DNA of 64,000 nucleotides, taken from assembly GCF_040115645.1 (NCBI RefSeq), contig NC_089575.1, positions 62,001 through 126,000 on the forward strand, in the 5' to 3' direction. Origin of the DNA: Euwallacea fornicatus (Eukaryota > Arthropoda > Insecta > Coleoptera > Curculionidae). Shown piece after piece: positions 9,579-19,306 of the stretch (the first letter of the stretch is position 1; each line of letters opens with the position of its first letter). The notes below the pieces were generated by a model. It searched no databases. It saw nothing but the letters and a program-made list of their open reading frames with translations, and was not told where the DNA came from. The translations under genes and the position numbers were made by a program.

Positions 9579-11165
9579 TCAATCTGAATTGGTTTTTAAA
9601 TTTGCCAATCTAGAACTTCTTCTAGGTAATCTCTCTTCACTACCAAGTTCATCTGTTCTGATCTCAGTGATAGGAATGGAAGGTTGAACTTTATTAGTTT
9701 TTTTACAATAATTAAAGGTGATGCAATTTGTTATTGAACTTCTTTCATGGTTATGGCCTTTGCAATATTGTCTAAGGTATTTATAGATTTTGTATGCCAG
9801 ATAAAGGATGAAAAGTTTAAAAAGGGTCAAAAATGTGTATGTAAAATAAGAGCTTTGGAAAATTTTTGACAAAGGTGTTGATTGATCCAGTTTGTTAAGT
9901 TCATCATCTAGTTTACTTAATTTATGACTTGCAATATTTAAACTTTCGCGGTCCAATGAAAAAGAGTGATAGGGTAAAAGAGTTTCATTTATCTTGTATT
10001 CAGGTATTTTTTCTCTTTTGCAACACTGGTCATCAGTCAAATTAAATGCAGGAATAATTGAATAAAATTCTTGTTCGAATAAACTTGGGTTTCTGGCTTT
10101 TAAAACTGTGGTGGTGCTAAAAAGTTTGCAGTCCTTTTCCAAGGTAAGAGTTCCCATTTTTGTCAGTACCTGATCATGAGGTTGTGAATTTTTGCAATTT
10201 AGAGTTACAGTTGTATTCCTGGGTAGGATATACAACCAGGAGTTGATTTTTTGAAGAGGTTGCCACATTTCTGATAGAGATTGCATAACTCGAACATCGC
10301 AAGTATTGGGTACTGATCCAGGTTTTAAAATGATTTCTGATTCGCAGATAGGTTTTGAGTAGGTTGAGTATATGGGTAACTTGTTAATACAAAGGTAAAC
10401 TTTTGTTGACAAAAGTGTGCAATCCATGAGATCGTTTAGAGTACAATATGCATTTCTTTGTTCGGATAGTGCTAAGTAGTTAACTGAGGGTAGAATAAAG
10501 AGGTATTGATTATTGTCGGTTAGCGTTGGTAGGGAAATAAGTTTGAACAGATTGAATTTTTGGTCGTTTACAAGGGGAATCTCTAGGACAAAAATTATGT
10601 TGTTTTCCGAAAAATGATAATTTATATGGGTTAATGATAGGAGTTCCTGGATGTATTGGCCTTCTAGAGGTAACGCGTAAGAACAGGAAGAAGGTAAATA
10701 AGGAAGTGTTTTAGATAGTTCGGCGAGGAATTGTTTTGGGCTTATGATCATGGGATGTACTTGATTTGTTTTAACTAAAAGGAGGGCATCAAGAATTGAA
10801 GTAAGTTCGTTATTAAGTTCGCTTATAACCAATGTTAGGAGAGAAATGTGTTCATCGATTCGCTGTTTTAATTTCAAATCAGAGTTATCTTTAGTTAGAC
10901 TGTAAATTCTTTTTAGATTAGATTCAAATGATTGACTATTTTTGTCGATGTTGGTAATTGAAGAGTTGAAGTTTTCTAATGTGCTCCTGACTACTTGGAC
11001 TTGAGATTTTAGAAGCTCTACAAAATGTTTATCGTCAGCGTTAACCTTGTTGATTACACTAGAATAGTAGTCGGCGTCGTTTTGGTCTAATGTACCGAAA
11101 AGGGTTTTAAATACAGTTCCGAATCCGTTGAGTAATCCTCGTCTAGTTCGGGGTCCATTTGACAA
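9579..11165 (-). pseudogene. env: Element A envelope (baculovirus F-like), C-terminal part
   Basis: Envelope gene of an insect endogenous retrovirus-like gypsy element, related to baculovirus F proteins. The remaining 528-residue frame begins just before a furin-type site (RTRR, residues 6-9) and fusion-peptide start GLLNG. It includes the conserved DADYYSSVINK segment, a Cys-containing ectodomain, a transmembrane helix near residues 440-465 (FKLFILYLAYKIYKYL) and a basic cytoplasmic tail. The N-terminal part is separated by a mariner insertion at 11273-12556, so the gene is broken. Homologous in layout to the intact env of element B. Assignment is by motif; no function is expected for this copy. 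Confidence 0.85.
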
Positions 11166-11272
11166 GTCTATGAGACTATCATAGCGAGCTTTTAATGATG
11201 GTAATAATTGGTTTACTATATCGAGCGAGGTATCACATAGGTAATGCTTGGTAATATGAGCGGGTGAACATA

Positions 11273-12556
11273 TTAGGGGTACAAATAAGTTTCCGCCGTT
11301 TTCTATAAAAAAATTGGAATTAATTGTGAAAGAACGGGATATTACGTTTTATTCAAAGTATTGCCCATCAACGGCCACTACTTTTCCCATCTTTCTGGCA
11401 GCATTCGGATACCACGGCGAAAAAACTCTTCATCTTTTGAAGCTATCCATGAATGGACCCAATTTTTGGTATCTTCAAATGATGTAAAGCGCTGCTCAGA
11501 CAGACCGTGTGCCATTGATCGAAACAAGTGGTAGTCGGATGGGGCAAGGTCTGGTGAATATGGCGGGTGGGGTAGGACTTCCCAATTAAGTGTTTCCAAA
11601 TAGGTTTTAACCGGTGCCGCAACATGCGGACGAGCATTATCATGTAGGAGAATAATCTTGTCATGTCTAGAGTAGTAATGAGCGCGTTTTTCCTTGAGTG
11701 CTCGGCTCAATCTCATTAATTGTGTTCGGTAGAGAGTTCCAGTAATAGTTTCGTTCGATTTGAGCAACTCATAATATACAACACCAAGTTGATCCCACCA
11801 AATACACAACATGAGTTTTTTTCCATGAATATTTGATTTGGCTACTGATGTTGAAACATGGCCAGGTGGACCCCATGATTTCTTCTTCTTTGGGTTATCA
11901 TAATGGATCCATTTTTCATCCCCAGTGACTACACGATGCAAAAAACCCTTTGTTTTATGCCTGGTAAGCAGCATTTCACTCATGCAAAATCGGCGTTCGA
12001 CGTCTCTGGGTTTCAGTTCATAAGGAACCCAATTCCCTTGTTTTTGAATCATTCCCAACATTTTTAAACGATGTGAAATTGCTTGTTGCGTCACTTCTAA
12101 TATAAGTGCAAGTTCTTTTTGTGTTTGAGACGAATCTTCCTCCAATAACACTTCCAATTCCGTATCTTCGTACGTTTTCGGCCTTCCACTGCGTCCTTTG
12201 TCTTCCACGTTAAACTCACCGTTTTTAAACTTGTGAAACCCCTCACGACAACTTCTCTCACTCAAAGCAGCCTCACCATATGCTTCTACAAGCAATCGAT
12301 GCGCCTCAGCTGCAGATTTCTTCAAATTAAAGAAGTAAATCAAAAGTTCCCGCAAATGACGCTTATTCGGCACAAAACTTGACATTTTTGCAAGAAAAAA
12401 AAATGTGATGCTGATACGAAACCACTAATACTTCTAGGTTATGTTGTTACTAGTTGATCAAACTTGCGATAGTAAGATTTACATCTAGCAATTTCAGCAT
12501 AACCTTCTGGTGGGACCATGCTTTGTTAAACGGCGGAAACTTATTTGTACCCCTAA
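11273..12556 (-). mobile_element. mariner transposon, complete with TIRs
   Basis: 1284 bp element with inverted ends TTAGGGGTACAAATAAGTTT at 11273 and its complement ending at 12556, flanked by TA at 11271-11272 and 12557-12558. TIR pairing is perfect over at least 26 bp. Inserted in env of element A, so it is the youngest layer there. Confidence 0.95.
11378..12385 (-). CDS. mariner (D,D34D) transposase, mauritiana-type, C-terminally truncated
   Basis: 335-residue mariner transposase. The N-terminal paired HTH domain (starting MSSFVPNKRHLRELLIYFFN) and linker (KGRSGRPKTYED) are followed by catalytic motifs VTGDEKWIHYD, LLHDNARPHVA and YSPDLAPSDYHLF. Thirty-four residues separate the last two Asp, as the family requires. 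The WVPYEL/WVPHEL motif is present. Resembles the Mos1/Mboumar group. The frame stops right after LPERWEK. The DNA beyond (11340-11377) would code for the usual ~11 extra C-terminal residues in another frame, so a one-base slip has shortened the protein. Everything else looks intact. Confidence 0.92.
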   Translation of the reverse strand: MSSFVPNKRHLRELLIYFFNLKKSAAEAHRLLVEAYGEAALSERSCREGFHKFKNGEFNVEDKGRSGRPKTYEDTELEVLLEEDSSQTQKELALILEVTQQAISHRLKMLGMIQKQGNWVPYELKPRDVERRFCMSEMLLTRHKTKGFLHRVVTGDEKWIHYDNPKKKKSWGPPGHVSTSVAKSNIHGKKLMLCIWWDQLGVVYYELLKSNETITGTLYRTQLMRLSRALKEKRAHYYSRHDKIILLHDNARPHVAAPVKTYLETLNWEVLPHPPYSPDLAPSDYHLFRSMAHGLSEQRFTSFEDTKNWVHSWIASKDEEFFRRGIRMLPERWEK

Positions 12557-12771
12557 TAGTTCGGATGTATCTTTAATATTTAGCTCGACGAGGTGCACTT
12601 TATCAAGGAGAGTATTGAGGTTTAAGTACGAAAGTAACTTCCATGAGGAATCAAGAAACTGGGAGATGCCCATATGGTCGTAATAAATTCCAGGTGATGT
12701 TATTATCGGGCGAATTTGCAATTTGGAAACATCCTGGCGAGTGGGGTTGATCCCATCCAGAAGTAGGATGG
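12557..12771 (-). pseudogene. env: Element A envelope, N-terminal part
   Basis: Open minus-strand reading across about 70 residues with a hydrophobic start (LTILLLDGIN), directly after the pol stop. Cut by the mariner at 12556. The protein continues in sense at 11270-9579. No ATG is evident, so expression would probably have depended on splicing, as in other gypsy env genes. The translation past 12556 belongs to the mariner and is not env. Confidence 0.65.
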
Positions 12772-15700
12772 TTAACCTGTAACAAAGGCTAATTTTAACC
12801 TGTCGTTGTGTACCGTTACTTGTTTATTGTTTACTAGGATCGTTGAGTTGACTGAAGAATTAATTTTTGTGACTCTATAAGGACCGTCATAATTTCGTGT
12901 TAGCTTCTTGGATTTACCTGGACGCGTGACATTATTTTCGAGGTAAACACTATCACCTGTTTTGAAGACTGCTGGCCGGGAATTTCTATCGTATCGGATT
13001 TTATTTATTTCTTTTGATTTAATTAAGTTTTCACGGGCTATCTGATGGCTTTGTCGGAGTTTCAGAGTTAGGTCATTGATATAGTCGTCGTAAGTATATT
13101 TGAATTCCGGTTCTTTGGTTATTTGTGATGGTAAAGTGGGTTGGAATCCGAAGATTAGTTCGAAGGGTGAAAATTTCGTTGAGCTATGGACGGAAGTGTT
13201 GAAAGAAAAGGTCGCAAAATCTAACCAAGAATCCCAATCTGTTTGGTCTAAGTTCACGTAGTGCTTTAAGTAGTCTGCAATGGTGAGATGAGTTCTTTCT
13301 AGGGCTCCGTTAGTTTGTGGGTGATATGCGGTAGTCGTGATGGTTTTGATCTTGAAGAGTTTTGAAACGTCTTTAAGAAGTTGGGATGTAAAATCACGAC
13401 CTTGATCTGTGAGGATCGATCGAGGGATACCAAATTTACAAATGAAATTACGAACAAGTGACTGAGCGACGGTTAGGGTTTCGTGATTTGGGATTGCGTA
13501 GGCTTGAGTAAATTTAGTGAGGTCGTCTTGCAAGGTTAGGATGAATCTGTTACCGGATATTGTTAAAGGAAGAGGTCCCACTATATCAAGGGCTATTCTT
13601 TCGAAAGGTTTTTCAGCAGTAGTAGTAATCTGCATTGTTTGTTTGGTTTTCTTTCTAACAAGTTTATTTTTCTGACAGGAATCGCATTCTTTCACAAATT
13701 TTTTGATATCATTCTTCATATTTTTCCAGTTGTAACATTGCTTGACTCGGTTGTAAGTCTTATGATAACCTAAATGGCCTGATGAAGGGTTTGAATGATT
13801 TTCTTTAAGTATGATCGGAATTAAATCGGTCGAAGGTGAAACAAGGACGTCATGAAAAATATTTATTTCTATTGCAGTATTTTTAAAGATATATCTAAGC
13901 ATTGCTCGTATTTGTCTGAAATCGAGTTTGTCAAAGCAGATGCCTAATCTGGGAAGGTTTATTGACCTTATGTTCAGTGATAATAGGGTTTCTTTTAATT
14001 TGGATAGAAGTTCGAATAGGATTTTGTAAGAACTCTTGTCACGAAATTTTTGTTTGTGAACAAGGTAAAAAATGTGTGTGTTGGTTTCGAGAAAATGTTC
14101 GATGTTACCGATTTTGAGATTGAGTGCTTGTAATTTGGGTTTGTGGTTGAATTTGCTAGTCAATTGGTTGAATGATTTTTCGTCAGAGGACAGGTCTTCT
14201 GGGATGCAAATAACGTAGTTACCTGGTTTTGACAGAAGAGTGCCGTTAGACTCGGTGATTTTGTCATAACTTATCAAGGTTGTATTATATGCCTTTAGGA
14301 AGCTGTCGTATGGGGTACTTGTGGTCACTAGATTGATAGGACTCGTGATATCTTGGTTCAGGGTAATACGACTTAACGCGTCAGCGACTTGATTGGTTTT
14401 TCCTGGTCGATATTCGATATGATAGTCGTATTCTTCCAGGAGTAAACGCCATCTGATTAATCGAGAACTAGGGTCTTTGACATTGAATAACCAAGTTAGG
14501 GGTCTATGATCTGTATATATGTTGAATTCCTTGCCGTATAAATAGGGGCGGAAATGTTTTACAGCCCATATTATGGCGAGGAGTTCTTTTTCTATCGTGC
14601 TATAGTTGGATTCACTTTTGTTTAAGCTGCGACTAGCATATGCTATTGGGAGATCATGGTTGATTTTACCCTGGGATAGAACAGCACCAATTGCTAGATC
14701 GCTGGCGTCGGTTGAAAGGTTAAAAGGGGTAGAGAAATCGGGGAACTGAAGAATGGGCTCATGAGTTAGAGCTAGTTTTAGCTGATCGAATGTGTGTTGT
14801 TGTAAGCTAGTCCAGATGAAGTTTGTGCCCTTTTTTAGGAGTTTTGTGAGGGGTTGAGTTAATTCACTGAAATTGGGGATGAATCTGCGATAGTAGCCTG
14901 CTAGGCCTAGAAAAGCTCGGATGTCCTTTACGTTTTTTAGAATGGGGTAATTTTTTATGGCTTGAATTTTGTTAGGGTCAGGTTTTACACCAGTTTCAGT
15001 TATTAGGTGTCCCAAATACATGACTTCCTTACGAAGGAACTCACATTTTTCGGGTTGTAATTTGAGGTTGTAACGGGACAAACGTTCAAAGATTTCCTTT
15101 AGACGTGCATTATGAGTGATGAGATCTCCAGCGTGGATAACAATATCATCAAGGTAGACGAAACAACGGTAATTTTGGATACCGGCAAGGACGGAATTCA
15201 TAAGCCTTTGAAAGGTAGAAGGAGCGTTTCGCAGACCAAATGGCATGCGTTTGAACTGGTAGTGTCCAGAAGGGACAGAAAATCCGGTTTTAGGTGCGTC
15301 ATCCGGATGCATTTTAACCTGATGGAATCCCGATGCTAAGTCAAGAGTTGTAAAATATTTAGAGTGACCCAATTGGTCGAGGATTTCAGTAATGTTTGGA
15401 AGCGGATAAGAATCACCAATGCTGATATCGTTTAGTTTCCGGTAATCGATTACTAAACGTCACTTCCTTTTTTCGGGTTCCAAAGATTTTTTTGGGACGA
15501 CCCAGACGGGGGAATTCCAAGGAGAGTTTGATGGTTCGATCACGTCTTGTTCTAGCATCTGTTGAATTTGTTTATGGACTTCGGCTTTATGAACTTCGGG
15601 GTAGCGGTAAGTTTTGACATTTACTGGAGTATCGGATTTAGTAGGTATTTTATGCATAATTAAGTCAGTGTGAGACGATAAATCTCCCTCTAGATGAAAT

Positions 15701-16479
15701 ATGTGATTATATTCGTGACATAGTTTAACGAGGGATGTCTTTTCTTCCTGGTTCAAATGATCAGTGCGTAAGCGCGTTGAGATTTCGTTTAAACGGTTTG
15801 TATTAAAATTTTTATGTATTGGTTCGATATTGAGAATTTTTGAGTTAGTTTGGGGGGTTTTTCCTGTTTCTATTTCTTCGATTTCAAATTTGAGTTGTGT
15901 GATTTCTATAGGATTTTCAGTAGTATTCATTATTGAGGTAAGAGCTTGATTATTGTTGTCAATCGAGACTAGACTCTCGCATAGAAACACGCCATTGGCG
16001 ATTTCGGATTTTGGAAGAATACCTTCGCGATTTAGAGGAGTGTTCAAGACGTCTATTTTGACTATGTGTTCGCATCTTGGGGGAATAGTGATTGGAGATG
16101 TATTACTTTCAGATGTCGGTGCATCTGATGGGCGAGAAATATGAGAAATTGGAATCTGGTGTCCATTTATCAGCATGAGATCATGTTTGTAGTCAATAGT
16201 AACGGAATGTCTTTTTAAGAAGTCGTTACCTAAAATGCCTTCGAATTCGATAGGGAAGTCGTCGGAGACGGCGTGGAAGACATGAGGTTTGCCATTAAAG
16301 ATATCTGCCGAGAAGTATGAATAAGATAAAGTTTTTGATAATTTATCGGGATTTGAATCGATTCCTTTAAGGGAAATAGGCATATCGTCGTAATGTGCAG
16401 TTCCATTGACTAAATTTCCGATTTTATATAGACAAATGGTTGCACCGGTATCGATTAGAAACCTACACCGTTTTTGCAA
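12772..16479 (-). pseudogene. pol: Element A Pol polyprotein (protease, RT, RNase H, integrase), one internal stop
   Basis: Single reading frame from about 16625 (via frameshift) to 12772, broken once by TGA at 15460-15462, just upstream of the RT core. Protease active site IDTGA is near 16450. RT has YLDD at 15145-15156, followed by YLGHLI and AFLGLAGYYRRFI. RNase H has LSTDASDLAIGAVL and the ending RPGKTNQVADALSR. The integrase has an HHCC zinc-binding region (CDSCQKNK) and a core with DIVGPLPL, DQGRDF and HPQTNGALE. Domain order and length match errantivirus-type gypsy Pol. Pol lies in the -1 frame relative to gag. The lesion makes this copy unable to produce full Pol. Confidence 0.9.
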
Positions 16480-16523
16480 CTCGGGAATGTCTAGGTATAC
16501 GTAGGGGGTAAGGTCTTGAATAT

Positions 16524-17600
16524 TTACGACTGAGATTCGGCCTGGATGAGGTTCATGTTTCCCGTCGCGGCCGGACTCGAGCGGAAAACTCGGGAGTTTG
16601 TTGGATTGCTGTTGCCGCGTTCGGCTAAAAAAGGATTTGACTGTGGATTATTGGAGGTGTCTCGTTTAGAGTTATTATATTGTCTTTTTCGACATTCCTG
16701 TATAAGATGACCCGGTTTTTTGCAATAGTTACAAATTTTAGAGGTTTGAACTTGACAAATGTTTTGACTAGGGTTCTGATTTTGCCTGGAGTAGTGTTGG
16801 GGTCGTGAAAATTGTGAAAATTGAGAGTTTTGAGATCTAGGATTTTGGTGAAAAGTTTGATGTAGTGGTTGAGCGATTGGGTTTCTAGATGTACCTGGAT
16901 AATTTTGATTTGAATATTTTAATCGACAGTTCTGAGTAGTATGGCCACTTCGATTACAATTAAAACAATGACGGGTATTTGAGTTGTTGATGTTCTGATA
17001 CTTGGATATTTCTTTGAGCGACTTAATTTCCTTTTCCTCATTTAGGGCTATCTGGACAGCGTCTTCTAAAGACGTGGGGTTTCTAGCCTTAACTATTAGT
17101 GCGATTTCGCGGTTTAACCCTGCCAAAAATACACTAAGAGTTTGTTTCTGTAAAAGTTCAGTGCATCCTTGACGATGTTCTTCACTTGTAGTATCGTCTA
17201 AGGTACCCAATAATTTTATGTAGCAATTCTCAATTTTATTTGCAAAGGAAATTACGTCTTCGTTAATATTTTGTCTACACGAATGTAACTCAAGTTGCCA
17301 TTGGCCTTGAGTTCTCTTGTCAGAGTATGCATCAAATAAATATTGTTTTAATGTGGGCCAATCCTCGAATATGCGATTTTTTATAAGAATTCTGGCTTTA
17401 TCAGTTATTTTAGATTTTATGATTGTGAAAAGGATGGGTTTTTGGGCTGGCCTGACCAGTGACATGGCTAGAGAACAATTATCCGTGAATTCGTGGAGTT
17501 TACTTCTATCGCCATCGAATCTAATGAGCATTCGCTCTGCCATTTCTAACGAAATGGATTGAGAAGCAGAATTGTTAGAAGAACTCGGATCAAGCGTCAT
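16524..17600 (-). CDS. gag: Element A Gag
   Basis: 358-residue Gag of a gypsy/errantivirus-like element, ATG at 17598-17600, stop at 16524-16526. The N-terminal capsid-like region is helical and lacks recognised enzymatic motifs. Two CCHC zinc knuckles follow: CFNCNRSGHTTQNC (~residue 213) and CNYCKKPGHLIQEC (~residue 290). They are separated by a Gln/Asn/Ser-rich linker. The last ~35 codons overlap the open -1 frame of pol. It would bind and package element RNA. The frame is intact although pol and env are broken. Confidence 0.9.
   Translation of the reverse strand: MTLDPSSSNNSASQSISLEMAERMLIRFDGDRSKLHEFTDNCSLAMSLVRPAQKPILFTIIKSKITDKARILIKNRIFEDWPTLKQYLFDAYSDKRTQGQWQLELHSCRQNINEDVISFANKIENCYIKLLGTLDDTTSEEHRQGCTELLQKQTLSVFLAGLNREIALIVKARNPTSLEDAVQIALNEEKEIKSLKEISKYQNINNSNTRHCFNCNRSGHTTQNCRLKYSNQNYPGTSRNPIAQPLHQTFHQNPRSQNSQFSQFSRPQHYSRQNQNPSQNICQVQTSKICNYCKKPGHLIQECRKRQYNNSKRDTSNNPQSNPFLAERGNSNPTNSRVFRSSPAATGNMNLIQAESQS
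16626..16632 (-). promoter_or_regulatory. Putative -1 frameshift site of element A (TTTTTTA)
   Basis: On the minus strand T TTT TTA lies in the gag frame, and the -1 frame stays open from here through the gag stop into protease. This fits X XXY YYZ slippage. No stem-loop was evaluated. Confidence 0.7.
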
Positions 17601-17981
17601 GATTTAGCAAAGAGAGAGTTGGCAATATGGGATAATAAGATATATAAAATTAAAACAGGATTTTCTTAAAATACACTTACATAAGAATTGGTCGTTGCAT
17701 AGGATCGTAGATTCTTGCGGAATTGGAGTTCAAAAGTTGATTTGGATTTGTGGTAGGTTCCTGGGTCCACTCTGGATTTATTACAATTGCAGGAACGGAG
17801 ATTTGATAGTCTTCGTCGGAAATCTGCCTGGCTTTGATTTTGGAGTTTTGTAGAGAATGTTGTCTGAGTGCTATACTCGCGTACCAACTGACACGCTTTT
17901 GTATGGTTACGTACGCACCGTACTTCTTTTGGAACTTTTACGGTAATATAGTCGAACGTATCCCACTTCTGACACCACTTT
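17601..17981 (-). other. Element A leader with tRNA-Leu-type primer-binding site
   Basis: Minus-strand TGGTGTCAGAAGTGGGA (plus 17961-17977) lies 4 nt inside the 5' LTR and is complementary to the 3' end of animal tRNA-Leu (…TCCCACTTCTGACA plus CCA). The rest of the leader (17601-17960) has no convincing gene. Confidence 0.8.
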
Positions 17982-18421
17982 TGTAATGTGCCGGGTTGGA
18001 ATAACTATACGCGAGTCAAAAATATAACACTTTATTAACTTCTCGATAATACAAGAGCGGGAGCGAGGCGTAAAGACCCTTTTATGTAAGTGTTTCTTTT
18101 AGGATCAGTCTGAAGGTTTCTGCCGGACTTTTTCTTAACTGCTTGACTGCCCTATTTATATATATGATATCTACTTGGACTTTGCTAAAGTACATTAATA
18201 AGGGTAGTTTGAACCTTAAACAGTACTGAGACTTTGAGTCTCAGCTAATTAAAATTTGATGGGTTAGTTATACAAAGGAATTGTGTTTCTACGTAAATAT
18301 ACATTCTAATTAAGTTCTAATATCGTCCTTAGGTTTCCATGAGAAAATAGTACAAGAAATAATGTAAGAGGTTAATACATATATGGTATTGTTACGTATG
18401 CGTAACCCGGGGTGCTTTACA
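17982..18421 (-). repeat. Gypsy element A 5' LTR
   Basis: 440 bp, near-identical to 8983-9422; three differences were seen (about 18107, 18175 and 18251). Its outer side is not AATC but a hAT fragment, so it does not form a simple LTR pair with the 8983 copy. Confidence 0.95.
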
Positions 18422-18691
18422 AATATTTTAAATAAATTTTCATCTTCAACTTCAGTGGTCATTTCGTGCGTAGGTGATAACCGTGAGGCTTGGGCAACAG
18501 CTGCTTTGAAAGCATTTAAAACAGTGTTTTGACTAGTTTCATTAATACAACTAAACCATTTTTGTTCAAATTTTGGATGACTTATAGCCGCTATGCCTGC
18601 ATCGATTGCCTCCGTGGTGGTGAAAAGAAAACAGTTTTCAAATCTCTTTAAAATGCTCTCCAATAGACCCTTCGCTATTGGTTTGCAATAG
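18422..18691 (-). mobile_element. 270 bp hAT transposase fragment
   Basis: By eye the same over its full 270 nt as 6415-6684 inside the hAT transposase. Joined directly to the A LTR on the left and the B LTR on the right. It represents the DNA into which A and B had inserted at the source locus. Confidence 0.9.
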
Positions 18692-19124
18692 TGTTGTGAC
18701 ACCAGCCGATATTTTATACGTGATCGACACCACGACGTTGATTTGTCAGGATTAAGACGACTTTGTTAACTCACTAACAACTCTTTATTTTTAATACTAA
18801 GGTTCTATACTTTAGCTTTTTTTTAAAGGAATTTGAAGAGCGTCTAACACTATACACTCTGTCTGAATGAAAAATTATAATATATGTTTTTGGGGCTGAA
18901 AACTTACTTATATGTGTGTAGAACAACTTATCTAAATTATATTATTAAGGGCAAACACCCGGGGACTTGAGACTTTGGTCGCAGTTAATTGTTCGTATAG
19001 TCGAAAGGGCAGTCTGGTGAAAGTCCAATTTGTTCTTATGATAATCCCATATTATTGGGAAAGGTTCGTGTCGTGTGGGATAATAAGTTATATGACAGAT
19101 TTGAGGATAAGGAGGTATATAACA
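18692..19124 (-). repeat. Gypsy element B 3' LTR
   Basis: 433 bp, TGTTGTGACACC...GTATATAACA in plus orientation. About ten differences from the 5' LTR at 26618-27045, so roughly 2% divergence by eye. Minus-strand AATAAAGAG is a likely polyadenylation signal. Confidence 0.93.
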
Positions 19125-19306
19125 CCTCCCCCAATAAGAATTTTGATAGGGTTTCTTAATTAGACAATCAAAATTTCCTAATGAATTAAAATCTACGGCT
19201 ACTAGGCTAATTTCTTATGAATTTAGTTACACTATTCAATATGATTAACAATGAATTATACTCTTAACTTATCTTAGAATTAACACAGAAATGATATACC
19301 AACAGT
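19125..19306 (-). other. Element B polypurine tract and 3' untranslated DNA
   Basis: Minus strand ATTGGGGGAGG abuts the LTR. The rest, up to the env stop at 19307, is AT-rich and non-coding. Confidence 0.75.

Noticed and set aside
15112..15339. Plus-strand ORFs inside gypsy pol (also 15764-16144, 17317-17562, 24316-24975)
   Set aside because: Antisense shadows of the minus-strand pol and gag frames, without their own motifs.
18310..18702. A 130-residue open frame as a gene
   Set aside because: It runs across an LTR, a hAT fragment and another LTR; a chance fusion.
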